Source: Scalesia atractyloides (lineage: Eukaryota > Streptophyta > Magnoliopsida > Asterales > Asteraceae). From it: a stretch of DNA of 64,000 nucleotides. Made by a program: the position numbers and the translations under genes. Below the pieces are notes generated by a model. The model did not search any database. It saw only the letters and a list, made by a program, of their open reading frames with translations, and was not told where the DNA came from. The stretch is from NCBI GenBank assembly GCA_947069175.1, contig CAMTDV010000030.1:96558411-96622410 (forward strand), read 5' to 3'. Below are positions 32,798 to 44,681 of the stretch, piece by piece; position 1 is the stretch's first letter, and each line of letters begins with the position of its first letter.

Positions 32798-34029
32798 ATG
32801 CCGCCTAAATTCAGACAAGGAGGAAAAGGCAAAGGACCCATGATGGGAGGACCCTCAATGACCGGACCATCTTTCACCGGACCATCTTTCAGACCACCTT
32901 ATAGACCATCTCTAGCCGGAGCAGCTAATTTGCCCGATTACAACCCTTACGAGGGATCCGAAGATTCCTCGTCTCCTTTTGAACCTTACAGACATTCGAT
33001 ATCACACGAATATTCTCCACCCCAATCACACTCCTAGCATTCTTACCATTCTCACCACACCCACCAATCCCACCATTCACATTCACATTCCCATCAGGAA
33101 TACTTCAACTCTTACTTTGATAACCCCGTTAACCAACCCTCACCTGAGACCCCTCCAGTAGACTCGCCAACGCATATGGAGGAAGATTCCGATCCGGAGG
33201 AGTTTCCACAAACCGGATCGTATGGTCATCCCATCGAGCTGTCTAGTGGCTTGAACTCTTTGGTAGGATCTCCATTTCGAGGTCCCGATGAATTTGACCA
33301 AAGATGGGCACAATATGTGTTCGTCAACACACCCGCATACCATAGCACTCCCCATCATCAAGCCCCGTCACCACATCCTCAAATCGAGGATATACATATG
33401 CAACAGGTGGATCAACCTCAGCCACCACCTGAATCATCATCATACCGAAGGCGTGGCGCACGCATGTCGATGCGCGCCGGTCAAAGGTCGGGTTCGTTAT
33501 CACCTTTGCCGCCATCATATCCAGTCATCCCCGAGGACCCATAAATGGGTGGGCCCTCCAAGACGTCGCCAGTGGTAGAACCCCCGCCACAACCAGCTGT
33601 TGAACCTCAACCTCAACCGCCACCACCACCGCAGGATTTTGCTAACCCAATACCTGCCTATGAAGGGCCGCCTGGGTTTAACCCTGTTGACCCTCTAGGT
33701 TTATATAACTACATCCACCATGGGCTGGAGCAGGATCCCTATTTTGACGCGGTAATTCATAAAAACCTTTACCATCCCTCTTACCCTAACTATCCACCTC
33801 CCTATGCTACTACTGGTATCCACCTTATGGATATCCGTATCCAGTTGCGCCTCAGCCGCAACCTCCTCCACCTCAGCCTCAACCCCAACCACAAGTACCA
33901 CTTGAGGCCATTAATGAGGCCTTAGATCAAGTAAGGGAAATGCGGCAACATGTCAAGAAATCGGAGAAGAAAACAACCAGATTTATCAATAAGCTTTATA
34001 AAGCCGTAAAGGGGATGAAGGATGAGTAG
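32798..34029 (+). pseudogene. extra proline-rich ORF upstream of gag in gypsy A
   Basis: Starting at MPPKFRQGGKGKGPMMGG, one frame runs about 1 kb and is broken only by TAG (33035-33037) and TAA (33542-33544). It continues after one shift near 33815 to a natural-looking end at TAG 34027-34029. The product would be about 410 residues. It has a basic N-terminus, a long Pro/Gln/His/Ser-rich body (for example QPQPPPPPQ), a basic patch RRRGARMSMRAGQR and a charged, probably coiled C-terminal helix (EALDQVREMRQHVKKSEKKT). It has no Gag, zinc knuckle or protease motif. I recognise no characterised family. Its place between primer-binding site and gag makes it part of the retrotransposon. Confidence 0.7.
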
Positions 34030-34394
34030 AATTTGTATTTCCATTTATGTAATTTAAATTCAAAAAGTCCCTGCGTGGACATTGTTATTTCTTTTAAGCT
34101 CCTGTGTGGGTATATTTTTCTTGTTATAGTTCCTGCGTGGACTAAATTTTGCACTAAGACCTCTTTAGAGGCAGTTATGTAATCCCGGCAGTTTTAATGA
34201 AATTTTAAGTTTTGATTTCATGCGGAATTTTGTTATCTCTTTTGGCGAACCTCGATTTTAACCCGATTTTATCGCTCTACCGATAAATTCCAAAGGTTCT
34301 TTCATGGTCCCTGTGAACCTAAATTATATGAAAAGCATTCGTAGTAATGCTAAAAAGCCTAAATGGTTTAATCATACCATGGCTAACCCATAAG
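34030..34394 (+). other. spacer between extra ORF and nested solo LTR
   Basis: No ORF. Three imperfect repeats of a CCTGCGTGGAC-type motif (about 34069, 34101 and 34132) are seen. In the unbroken element this spacer continues at 36761. Confidence 0.6.
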
Positions 34395-34771
34395 TGTAAC
34401 AACTCGAAAATTCGATTGTTATCTTTTCTTTTGTTTCCGTTTATCTATCCTTTGTAAGTCCGAGATTCGGTTGATAATAAAGTTTATGTTAATTAATTAT
34501 GGTATTGTATGTTATGTCGCATCTAATCGGTTATTAAATCGCGTCACAAATCTCATCGCATCGCAAATCGCAGTTAATTATGTGGTTTTATGTTATTTAT
34601 GTATTATGTGTGTTTATGGTTATAATTACAATCGCTATCGCATCGCTCTCGCACTCTCGAATCGCCAAATCGCACTATTATATCAACTATAACGCTTAAC
34701 GCTTTAATGCGAACCGAATAACCAAACGAACTCTTAACGCGAAATCGGCAAACGAAACTTGGTCACCAGGC

Positions 34772-34963
34772 CAAGTTCGGCCTAACTTGTCTACCACAAG
34801 TTCGCCCGAACTTGCCTGATAACCAGGAATCCTTGTTCCTATCAAGTTCGCGCGAACTTGCATATACATATGCAAGTTCGGCCGAACTTACCCCTTTTCC
34901 CTCTTGAAAACTCCCCAAGTTCGCGCGAACTTGTACACTTTTGTACAAGTTCGGCCGAACTTG
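34772..34963. repeat. palindrome cluster 1 (six copies) upstream of the TATA box
   Basis: Copies of CAAGTTCGnnCGAACTTG start at 34772 (imperfect), 34797, 34843, 34873 (last base changed), 34916 and 34946. The central two bases vary (GC, CC, CG), while the arms are kept. The cluster ends about 30 bp before the TATA box at 34993. Confidence 0.95.
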
Positions 34964-35682
34964 TTACCATCTCTTGAGATTCTTGCCTCACCTATAAATA
35001 CCCATGCTCCTCATTCATGCTCCCCTTGCTGACCAAGTTCGCCCAGAGCTCTCAAAACCCGAAACATTCGTGTTCTAAGTAAGAATCAATCGGATTTCAC
35101 TGCAATAACGTTTATCAACGATCTACAAAGGTTTACAACAATTTTGGCACATGCATAGCCTTCGTTTTCATCAAAATTCATTCTTTTACGAAAACCTTCA
35201 TCTTTTTCTTCAAAAATTTCTGTTTTAAGCTTAGATCTACACAATACGAGTTCGTTTGGCGATAGTAGAGACTTCCCAAACACGAGATCTGCAAGATCTC
35301 AATTTGTAAGTGATAGATCTGAGAAAAACCTTTGAAAACCATTGATTTCTACACAAGATACGGACTTTTGATGGTGTTTTGTTCATTTTCTTGTATGAAA
35401 CGAAGCATCTATCATTCAAGATCCCAGATCTGGAAGCACAAGGACGTTTATGTTGGTTTACACAAGCCGGACTAATCCGAACGAACCCCGAGTTCGCCCG
35501 GATTAGCCCACGCTTTTGTAAAACGGCTAAAACAGCTCTAAAAGACCTCTCCGACCTAAGTTTGCTCAGTAGCACAGGGTTGGAGGGATGAACACTCGAT
35601 TTTCCTCAGCAAACGACATGAAAACGCAAGATTTTGGACCCGAAAACATCAAGTTCGCTCGAGAATCACCAGCTCACCAGGT

Positions 35683-35934
35683 CAAGTTCGACCGAACTTG
35701 TACCCATTTGGGTCAAGGTCGACCGAACTTGAGTGTTTCTTCACCAAAACTCTTGCAAGTTCGCCCGGACTTGCCTGGTTTCTTAGGAAACCATACAAGT
35801 TCGACCGAACTTTCCAAATCAGTAAGATTTTCCTACAAGTTCGCCCGAACTTGACAAGTTTCTTAGGAAACTCATCAAGTTCGACAGAACTTGGCTATAA
35901 ACCCACCCAAATCACACAAGTTCGCTCGAACTTG
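35683..35934. repeat. palindrome cluster 2 (seven copies) downstream of the TATA box
   Basis: Copies start at 35683, 35714, 35756, 35796, 35836, 35876 and 35917; three are exact and four have one or two changes. Spacing is close to 40 bp for most. A repeated TTTCTTAGGAAAC separates several. Half-sites also occur at 35034 and 35650. Confidence 0.95.
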
Positions 35935-36794
35935 TCTACTGCCCAACCAAGAGTTAACCGTTTCAGCTTTCGGAGACTGGTGCACTTCCGTTCGCGATTG
36001 CAGACTGATCCGACGCTCTTCTCGACTCTCCTCAGAATCTCTAAGCTAACTAAAACGCACCCACAGTGAGTATACTTGACCCATTTTTGCTTTAATGCAC
36101 TTTTTGGGTGATATATACGTTCCTATATTAAAATCACATCACAAATCAAAACTTTTTATCACACGCGAATAATCTAATTTTATATGCTCAATACGTGATA
36201 CAAGAAACATGTGACTAGGACTTATTTTTGTTAACTTGCCTCCTTAGCTAGTATGGTACTATAGTGTGGCTTTCACCCGACGGGGTCTAGTTAGGATGGA
36301 CGCGCAAGCCTTCTCACGGTAATTAGCATGAGAAATGAGTCTATGTTAGGTTAAGTGTTTTGGTGTATCATGATATGTAATTAGATTGTTTCGCAAACGC
36401 TTTCTCGACTATGCTGGTATTATTCAAACTCGTATGCTCACCTTTACTTAATTGTATTGACTTGTATTTTAAGGTATGTAACATGTTGAGGATTTTAGCT
36501 ATGGATGCTTGGATGTTGCATGCTTACCGTAGTTTTGTTTTGACTTTAGTGTAATAAATCTAGGGGATATCGAACCTTGTTGTTTTTGTGGGAGAACTTA
36601 GATTCTGTAATGATTGTTTAAAATGTTATGTTAATGGTATGGGACGTTAATGTTTGAATGATATTGTTAAATGATTGTTATGGAATTCTCACGAGGCAAT
36701 CTGGTCGCCTAGTGCCACTAACCCCGATGTTTCCGCCATCGGTTGGGGTGTGACAATAAGATCCCTAATTTACCATATAGTATCGAAGCATATA

Positions 36795-37536
36795 ATGGCT
36801 CACTCAGACGGCGCAAGCAGCCACCATAACTCTGACGATCACAATAAAACCAACATAGTCATGAACGAAGATGAATTCCAGGCTCGCATAGATGCAACCG
36901 TAGGTAAGGCCTTTGAAAAAGCATTCGAAAATTTTAATAGTCAAGTGCTACACACTCTGTGTCTGTATCGAAACCGCACTCGAAGTCTCCTACCTCTAAT
37001 AAGAAAGAGGGTTCTACTCATTCCTCGAGCAAAAGGGGCGAACCTAAGAAGCAAGAAATTCTTGATAAGACTAATGCTTCTAAAGAGGGTTGCACATATA
37101 AATACTTCGTCTCATGCAAGCCACGAGACTTTAACGGAGAAAAAGGGGCTATTGAGACCCTAAGATGGCTTGATGAGATGGAAACTGTAGTGGATATCAG
37201 CGGTTGTGCGGAGAAGGACATCGTTAAGTTTGCATCCCAGTCTTTCAAGGGCAGTGCCCTGATCTGGTGGAAGGCTTTGATGTAGTCAACAGTGAAGGTA
37301 CACCTGTATAATTTGGGATGGTCCAAGTTTGTGGACCTAGTAAAGGACACCTACTGTCCTCCGCATGAGGTAGAAAAGATTGAGATGGATTTTCTTGCCC
37401 TCACTATGAAGACTTTGATTGCCGCAAGTTCGTCACCGATTTTGACTCTTACTCCCGTCTGGTACCATATTTAGTTACTCCAGAACCCAAGCGTATTGCA
37501 CGCTTCATTAATGCATTAGCCCCAGAAATAAGGAGT
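36795..37536 (+). pseudogene. gypsy A Gag, N-terminal and capsid part (broken)
   Basis: The Gag frame probably starts at MAHSDGASSHHNSDDHNK (ATG 36795) and includes ARIDATVGKAFEKAFENF. After a shift near 36955 it gives the retrotransposon capsid landmark FNGEKGAIETLRWLDEME and ASQSFKGSALIWWKAL. A TAG at 37283-37285 and a further shift near 37425 break it. Gag coats element RNA in virus-like particles. In the undisrupted element this would follow the extra ORF by about 400 bp; the solo LTR now adds 2.4 kb between them. Confidence 0.85.
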
Positions 37537-38430
37537 TTGGTTAAGGCAGTTCAGCCTAGCACTTATAAGTCTGCGGTCGAATTGGCACTTTCTCTCACTC
37601 AAGACCATGTAAGGTGCATGTCAGTCAGATCAGAAACTGATAGTAAGAGGAGACGGGAGGATGACAACTCCCAGAGGTTCAAGAAGAAAGGGAAATTTGG
37701 ATCCCATAAGAACCAGAACAGGTCCGAAGATAGACCTGTATGTAAAATTTGCAACAAAAGGCATGGAGGCCAGCGCAGATATGACCCGAAGGCTAAGCCT
37801 TGTGGGATATGTAGGAAAATAGGGCACAAAACCTTGGAATGCAGAGATATCAAGGATGCTACCTGTTTTAAGTGTGGAGAAAAGGGCCACATTAAGACTA
37901 ACTACACCAAGAACCCGAAAGATAGCAATGCTAAATCGGGTGAAGCAAAGAAAAGTAATGTAAGGGCCTTTCAAATGAACGCAAGGGAAGCAATCAACGA
38001 CGACAATATCATTACCGGTACGTTCCTCATTAACGATACCCTTGCTAGGGTTCTGTTCGATTCGGGTGTAGATAAATCCTTAGTGGATTTTAAGTTTAGT
38101 AAGCTATTAAACTTACCCGTAAGAACTCTAGACATAACATATGAGGTAGAACTCGATGATGGATCCATAGAAACCGCTTCCTCCGTTCTAGATGGATGCT
38201 TTATATCCATCAAGAATCATTCAATCCCTATATCTCTTTTGCCAATGAAATTGGCGGGGTTCGATGTAGTTTTAGGCATGGATTGGTTATCTCGCAACCG
38301 AGCCTGTATTGCCTGCGATAAAAAGCTAATCGAGATTAAAACCCCATCTGGTGATGTACTTACCATTCGCGGAGATACGCATTATGGGTTGCAGAAAAAG
38401 CTTCTCTGCTTAAGGCCTGTCGATGTTTAA
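37537..38430 (+). pseudogene. gypsy A Gag C-terminus with zinc knuckles, and protease
   Basis: This open frame of 297 codons starts in the capsid C-terminus. It has a basic region (SKRRREDDNSQRFKKKGK) and cysteine motifs: CKICNKRHGG, CGICRKIGHKTLEC and CFKCGEKGHIKTNY. The last has Tyr in place of the final Cys. The aspartic protease follows with VLFDSGVDKSLVDF (usual LFDSGA, so Ala to Val) and the GFDVVLGMDWL motif near residue 245. It ends just inside the next frame (38423), so Gag-protease and reverse transcriptase are separated by a shift. Confidence 0.88.
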
Positions 38431-39763
38431 AAGAGGTTGTGTTGTCTATATGACGCAAGTAACTGTTGAGGAACCCAAGCCTAAGATTGAAGATATACCC
38501 GTTATCTCGGATTACCCAGATGTCTTTCCTGAAGAATTACCCGGTCTACCCCCAGATAGACAAGTCGAGTTTAGGATCGACATCCTACCTGGATCTGCAC
38601 CTATCGCGAGAGCACCTTATCGTTTAGCCCCAACCGAAATGAAGGAATTAAGAACCCAACTTGATGAACTCTTGGAAAAGGGTTTTATTCAGCCTAGTTC
38701 GTCGCCGTGGGGAGCTCCAATCTTGTTTGTCAAAAAGAAGGACGGTTCAATGCGTATGTGCATTGACTACCGTGAGCTCAATAAAATAACGATCAAGAAT
38801 CGTTATCCATTACCCAGGATCAACGATTTGTTCGATCAACTTCAAGGAGCAAGTTACTTCTCAAAGATAGACTTAAGATCAGGGTACCATCAATTGAAAG
38901 TCAGAAGTGAAGATGTCCCAAAGACTGCATTCAGAACGAGATATGGACATTATCAATTCCTAGTGATGCCTTTTGGGCTCACAAATGCACCAGCAGCATT
39001 CATGGCCCTCATGAATAGAGTCTGCAAGCCTTACTTAGATAAGTTTGTCATAGTCTTCATTGACGACATACTTATCTATTCTCGTAATCAATCCGATCAC
39101 GAGAAACATCTTAGGTGCATTCTGGAATTACTACAAAAAGAGAAGTTGTATGCTAAATTCTCTAAATGCGAATTCTGGCTTCGCGAGGTACAATTTCTTG
39201 GGCATGTAGTTAGTGAGCGTGGTATTCAGGTGGATCCCGCTAAAATAGAAGCTATTATGAACTGGGAAGCGCCAAAGACCCCTTCTGAAGTCCGCACTTT
39301 CTTAGGATTGGCTGGCTATTATAGGAGGTTTATCGAAAACTTTTCGAGAATAGCCACTCCTCTAACTGCTCTGACTCGTAAGAATATCAAATTTGATTGG
39401 GGCCCAAAACAACAAGAATCTTTCGAGACCTTGAAGCAGAAATTAAGCAATGCTCCGTTATTAACTTTACCAGAAGGCATTGAGGAACTTGTAGTGTACT
39501 GCGATGCGTCGCACACGGGTTTGGGATGTGTGCTTATGCAAAGAGGCAAGGTGATCGCCTACGCATCACGACAACTTAAGGTGCACGAAAAGAATTACAC
39601 CACCAATGATTTGGAATTGGGTGCCGTTGTATTTGCACTTAAACTATGGAGGCATTATTTATACGGAACCAAGAGTATTATATACACCAATCATAAGAGC
39701 CTCCAATATGTTCAATCAAAAGAACTTGAATATGCGACAACGCCGTTGGATGGAAACCCTTAA
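38423..39763 (+). pseudogene. gypsy A reverse transcriptase and RNase H
   Basis: A 446-codon frame has the Ty3/gypsy reverse transcriptase (PYRLAPTEMKELRTQLDEL, YFSKIDLRSGYHQ, catalytic FIDDILIYS at about residue 211) and RNase H (YCDASHTGLGCVLM, DLELGAVVFALK). The third RNase H acidic site, usually YTDHKSL, reads YTNHKSL, an Asp to Asn change. A one-base loss near 39710 then shifts the frame into a stop. Sequence style (PBS, RT and C-terminal tail) places it with plant chromoviruses of the Tekay/Del kind; this is by family resemblance. Confidence 0.9.
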
Positions 39764-40775
39764 TGACTATGATTGTGAAATCCGATACCATCCCGGCAAA
39801 GCAAATGTGGTCGCTGATGCGCTTAGTCGCAAGGAAAGGATTGAACCTTTAAGGATTAACGCTAAAAGCATTGAAGTTAGAAATAGTTTGAATGAAAGGC
39901 TTCTTGATGCACAGAAGCAAGCCTTGACGGAGGCTAATATTGCAAATGAGGGATTGGGTGGAACTTTTGAACAGTTAACACCTGGTGATGGTGGAATCCT
40001 CAGGATCAATGGGCGAATTTGGGTTCCAGCCTTTAGAGGACTTAGAGAACTAATCCTTCAGGAAGCTCATAATTCCAGATATTCTGTTCACCCTGGAGGC
40101 GATAAGATGTACCAAGATTTGAAACCTAACTATTGGTGGATGGGTTTGAAGAAATCCATAGCCACTTATGTATTAAAGTGTCTAACATGTTCGCATGTGA
40201 AAGCCGAACACCAAAGACCGTCAGGACTCCTACAACAGTTGGAGATTCCCACATGGAAATGGGAACTGATAACGATGGATTTCATAACCAAGCTACCCAA
40301 GACTAAAAGAGGAAACGACACCATTTGGGTCATCGTCGATAGGCTGACTAAGTCAGCACATTTCTTGCCAATCAAGGAAACTTCTAGTTCAGACAAATTG
40401 GCAAAGATGTATGTGGACAAAATCGTGTCTTTACATGGAGTGCCGGTATCTATTGTATCCGATAGAGATACAAGATACACCTCTCATTTTTGGAAAAGCT
40501 TCCAGCAGTCTTTGGGTACTCGTCTGAACTTTAGTACGGCTTATCATCCCCAGACTGACGGACAAAGTGAGCGAACTATTCAAACTCTTGAGGACATGCT
40601 TCGAGCATGTGTGATCGACTTAGGTGGTAGTTGGGACGACCACCTACCCTTGATTGAATTCTCCTATAATAATAGCTATCACTCGAGCATCCAAGCCGCA
40701 CCATTTGAGGCTTTATATGGGAGAAAATGTCGGACGCCTATTTGTTGGGCCGAAGTTGGGGAGGCCCAACTGTAA
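39711..40775 (+). pseudogene. gypsy A end of RNase H and integrase
   Basis: The frame (open from 39606) becomes meaningful at FNQKNLNMRQRRW and runs through RYHPGKANVVADALSRKE, the integrase zinc-binding region (HNSRYSVHPGGDKMYQDL ... CLTCSHVKAEH) and the catalytic core. The core has Asp in ITMDFITKLP, Asp in IVSDRDTRYTS and Glu in DGQSERTIQTLEDM. All three acidic positions are intact. The frame stops at TAA 40773-40775 inside the GEAQ-GPE segment that is continuous in relatives, a nonsense change. Confidence 0.9.
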
Positions 40776-41310
40776 GGTCCAGAGATTGTTCTTGAAACGA
40801 CGGAAAAAGTTGGACAAATCCTTGATCGTTTAAAAGCCGCTCGGGATCGACAGAAAAGTTACGCTGACAAGAGGCGAAAACCTTTGAAGTTCCAAGTAGG
40901 GGACAAGGTTATGCTAAAGGTATCACCTTGGAAAGGTGTATTGCGTTTTGGTAAAAAGGATAAGCTAAGCCCAAGATATATAGGACCATTCGAGATTGTT
41001 GAATGTATCGGTTCAGTGGCTTACAAGCTTAAGTTACCCGAAAAGTTAAGTGGAATACATGATGTATTTCACATCTCCAACCTAAGAAATGTCTAGCAGA
41101 TGAGTCGCTAGCAATGCCTCACAAAGACGTTCAGATTGATGAAAACCTGCGTTTCATGGAGAAACCAATTGCGATCGAAGATCGCCAAGTCAAGAAGCTT
41201 CGTAGGAAGCAAGTGCCTATTGTGAAGGTTAAGTGGGATGCCCGCCGAGGCCCCGAGTATACTTGGAAGGTTGAGTCCACTATGCGACAAAAGTAACCCT
41301 ATCTTTTCGA
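40776..41310 (+). pseudogene. gypsy A integrase C-terminus and chromodomain-like tail
   Basis: The frame resumes after the TAA with GPEIVLETTEKVGQ, KSYADKRRKPLKFQVGD and WKGVLRFGKKDKLSPRYIGP and stops at 41094-41096. After a shift, 41114-41296 encodes QVPIVKVKWDARRGPEYTWK, the terminal tail of this element type that is often called chromodomain-like. It would steer integration toward certain chromatin. It ends about 40 bp before the purine tract. Confidence 0.85.
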
Positions 41311-41333
41311 ATAAATCTCGAGGTCGAGATTTC

Positions 41334-41350
41334 TTTTAAGGGGGTGAGGA
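41334..41350 (+). other. polypurine tract of gypsy A
   Basis: TTTTAAGGGGGTGAGGA abuts the 3' LTR at 41351. Confidence 0.85.
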
Positions 41351-44300
41351 TGTAACACCCTGTGTTTTTACGTCCTATAAAATTTTGAGGCGTGTCCCGC
41401 TGATCCTCGTATGCCATGTGCTAGACGAGAGGGACTAATCATGTCGTTATGTTACTTTGATAACCTCTGAACGACGAGTAACAAAGTTGAGGGACTAAAA
41501 GTGTTAACATGCTTAAACTATGCCTCTGAGTGACCTTTTAACAAACTCGGAACTTAGAAATGTTCGGTTATACTCCCAAGTGTGCCAAACAGGAGTCATA
41601 TTGAATAAAACTTGCTTTTATGTCAAAATATGGGAGTTTGGGAAGTCCAGGGACCAAAATTGAAAATTTTGGAAAATGAGGGCTGTCATATGTCGCGCCA
41701 GCGCACATGGCTTCCGTCGCGTGACGCTACGGCGTGCAGTTTTCAGCACATGCTTGCTGGCCAAGTCTGCCAGCTCTCCTGCCACCTTTCACGCATTTTG
41801 CCACTCCTTAGCAGAAATTGCCACGACCATGGACACTTGGAGACCCCTTACAACACCCTTAACACTTGTCTTAATCCCAATTCAAGCTCCACAACTATAA
41901 ATAGGGTCTTGATTTACTTGAATTCCTTGCTCTTTTGCTCCAAGTTTCACCATCTCATTCTCTGGAGGTTCCTGGCCATCAAGAAGCTCTCTAATCAGCC
42001 ACATTTTCGTGCTAGGACCTCTAGTAAGTGTTCTTAACTCCTCTTTTCAGTTTCATTAGGATTAAAGTCTAAGTCAAAGCTTTGTCGTAAAAATGCTTTG
42101 ACTTTAGCATAAAACCACAACGGCTCAGTCATATTATGCAACGAATGTGGTTACGTGACCGTAATCATGTAGGTATTGATCCCTCAAAAGGGTGTCTACT
42201 GATTACCACGTTTACTTGGTCAATTGTCGGGTCAAAGGAAAAGTCAACAGAAAGTCAACGGGTCAGATTATGAACAAATGCATAATTAGCAATGTAAAGG
42301 TTATAAAATCTATTTTAACACCCTAACAACTTAATAAATGTTATTAAAACATGTCTAAACAAGTTTGGCCCGACAATTCCAAGTTTTGAGTCGGTTCGCA
42401 ACCGAAAGTCGTGATATTTGACTCACACTTTGACTTTCGATTCTGACCCAAATTAGCAACCTATGAAACTGAAATTTGGCTCCAATGTGACCATGATTAG
42501 TTATAGGAAAGCCCTCTAGAGTTGTAGGATATGGTCACATAGGAAGTGAAGTGTTTATGCAAGTTTCCATACTTTATGCCAATTTTGCAAAAAGGTCCTT
42601 ATGAGCTTAAAAACAAGATTTAAATGCAAATACCCATAATTATGAATTATAAACTGATGTATTAAGTTGATAAACTTATGTTAAGGTCAATTTTCTGAAT
42701 TCAGTTTAAAGGATGATTAGTTTACATAAATTACGTATTTAACGACTAATTGGTCTTTTTACATAAAAAATCATTTTAAACATAACTTTGACATAAACCA
42801 TCTACCTACTGATGTGTTACTATCATTAGGACTATTTGGGATATAAATTTAGATTTTAAACTAAGTTTATACATGAGTTCGGGTATGAAGCTCCTAAATG
42901 ACGAAATCGCCCTTTTTGACACTTAAAATGAAATATAAAGCATTTTAATGAATCAAAACTTTTAAACACTGATATGTTATGTCAAGTAACATATATTTGT
43001 CATACAAAACAGGTTCAAATCTCAGTTTCACATAAACATCGATTAAACCGTCATTTAGCATCTTAATCGCCATTTCGGCACATAGTATGGTTCAAAACCA
43101 TATTTGTGACCCGAGGCTCGTTACCTACTGTTTCCTAAACTTATTTACATGAAAACTCAGTAGGTATACAACCTAAACTCAGATTCCCAGATGGCTTAAC
43201 AAAACTATGTGTGAAATGACCAAAATGCCCTTTCGGGACATAATTTGGTCTTAAACTTAAAAGCACACCTAGACTTGATATCCTACTGATATAACATCTA
43301 ACCTAACAACAAGAATAAGACCCTAACATCAGTTTGCTCATAAGCTCGTTTATTAAGTCATAAAATGACCAAATTGCCCATTTAAAGGCATAATTGATTA
43401 TAAAATCATATTAGGACAACATATTAAGAACCTGCTGATTTTGTAACTTATTTTGAGTATATGGCATATGGAACTTGTATAGACTCACCCGGTTACCCGG
43501 TTTCGCTTATATGCGTACGGTTCGGCCTATGTAACTAGTTTACGTAATTTAACCGAAACGGGTTTAACCTTATCATTTTACTTCAAAAATTCAGGATGTA
43601 ATATGTTTACCCATATTAAACAAGTCTCCATACTTGTCGGGTTTAAACTACATTCTATTCCGGTCATCGCTCAATCTAGCGTTTAGTACCGTTATTATCT
43701 TTAAGCTACCCGGTTCAAGTCTACGATGTAGATAGGACCCGTTAGCATTCTAATTGGTTATAAATACCATCTTTTCCAGACTAATAGCCTCCCGGTAGAT
43801 TGCCATCTAAGCTTACTTTTGAATATTCGGCTGAGTTAATTATCTTATTTGAAGAACTGCTCAGGTAAATACTTTTAACTTATTTTCACTATACGGGCTT
43901 GGGATACGGTATAATAATACCGCTTGGTCGGGTATGGGATCATGTTATCGGATTGTGATTTACTAAATCTTCATAACCCTTTTTATTCTGTATTGTTTGA
44001 TAACTTAAACATTGGGGGTTAACACGACCATGTCTGGGATATCCTTGGCTCATTTAAGTTATTAATGGCCACGACCTTAAGCGCGGGGTATAGGCATACA
44101 CCTGACAGACGCTAATGCTAATGAAATGATTAAATTCCACTGGTGGATAATTTAAAGTGGCGTGTCGGTTAATCAGGCTATTCGGTTTCTGCACCGGACC
44201 CATATGTATTGACAAACATGTAAAACTGTAAACAAGGTCATTTTGAACTATCCCAAGTTATTTATAAAATGTGCCAAGTGCACAGAAAATCATTTTAATA

Positions 44301-44676
44301 AATATTTACAAAATGAGTCGGTTACTGGTATTTACCAGTGAAAACTGACGTATTTTCAAAAGACCAAGTTACAGGTGGCAACGCGGAATAGATTGGGAGC
44401 TGCGTAGTAGCTAAATAAGGATCTTGCAAATCCATAGGCTGCCAAAGTCTGCAGAACAATTTCCTTCGTAAATATTTATTCGATCCGCCTGTGGATTTGT
44501 TATTACCAGCCTGTAATTATTATTTTCGAACATTTGGACATTTGGTTTGTAATAGTAATTTAAACTCCAAGACTTCCGTTGTGTTGTGTGTTTGTTTGGT
44601 TATGATGATATCAACTTACGTCACGATGTTCCCCAACTGGGTCCACCGGGTTACACGTGGAAATCGGGGTGTGACA
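41351..44676 (+). repeat. 3' LTR of gypsy A
   Basis: A 3326-bp partner of the 5' LTR with the same ends. Its TATAAATA box is at 41896-41903. Most differences from the 5' LTR are scattered point changes and short indels, for example a block missing near 43300. Confidence 0.95.
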
Positions 44677-44681
44677 GTAAC

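Larger units (their letters stand above)
34395..36755 (+). mobile_element. solo LTR of another gypsy family, inserted in gypsy A
   Basis: A 2361-bp unit starts TGTAACAACTCG and ends GGTTGGGGTGTGACA. It is flanked by ATAAG at 34390-34394 and 36756-36760 and has no internal region, so it arose by LTR-LTR recombination. A TATAAATA box lies at 34993-35000. Two clusters of an 18-bp palindrome surround the box. Its 3' end resembles that of the LTR ending at 46781. Confidence 0.93.
29280..44676 (+). mobile_element. Ty3/gypsy (chromovirus-like) element A, 15.4 kb, with a nested solo LTR
   Basis: LTRs at 29280-32613 and 41351-44676 (about 3.3 kb each, about 97 percent alike by eye) are flanked by GTAAC at 29275-29279 and 44677-44681. 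A tRNA-Met primer-binding site follows the 5' LTR and a purine tract precedes the 3' LTR. The interior has an extra proline-rich ORF, gag, protease, reverse transcriptase, RNase H and integrase in gypsy order. A solo LTR of another family sits between the extra ORF and gag. It carries many stops and shifts. Confidence 0.96.

Noticed and set aside
34772..34963. Heat-shock elements in the palindromes
   Set aside because: TTC and GAA are separated by four bases rather than two, so the arrangement does not match a heat-shock element.
34772..35934. CRISPR-like array
   Set aside because: This is plant DNA; spacing is irregular, repeats are palindromes within an LTR and no cas genes exist.
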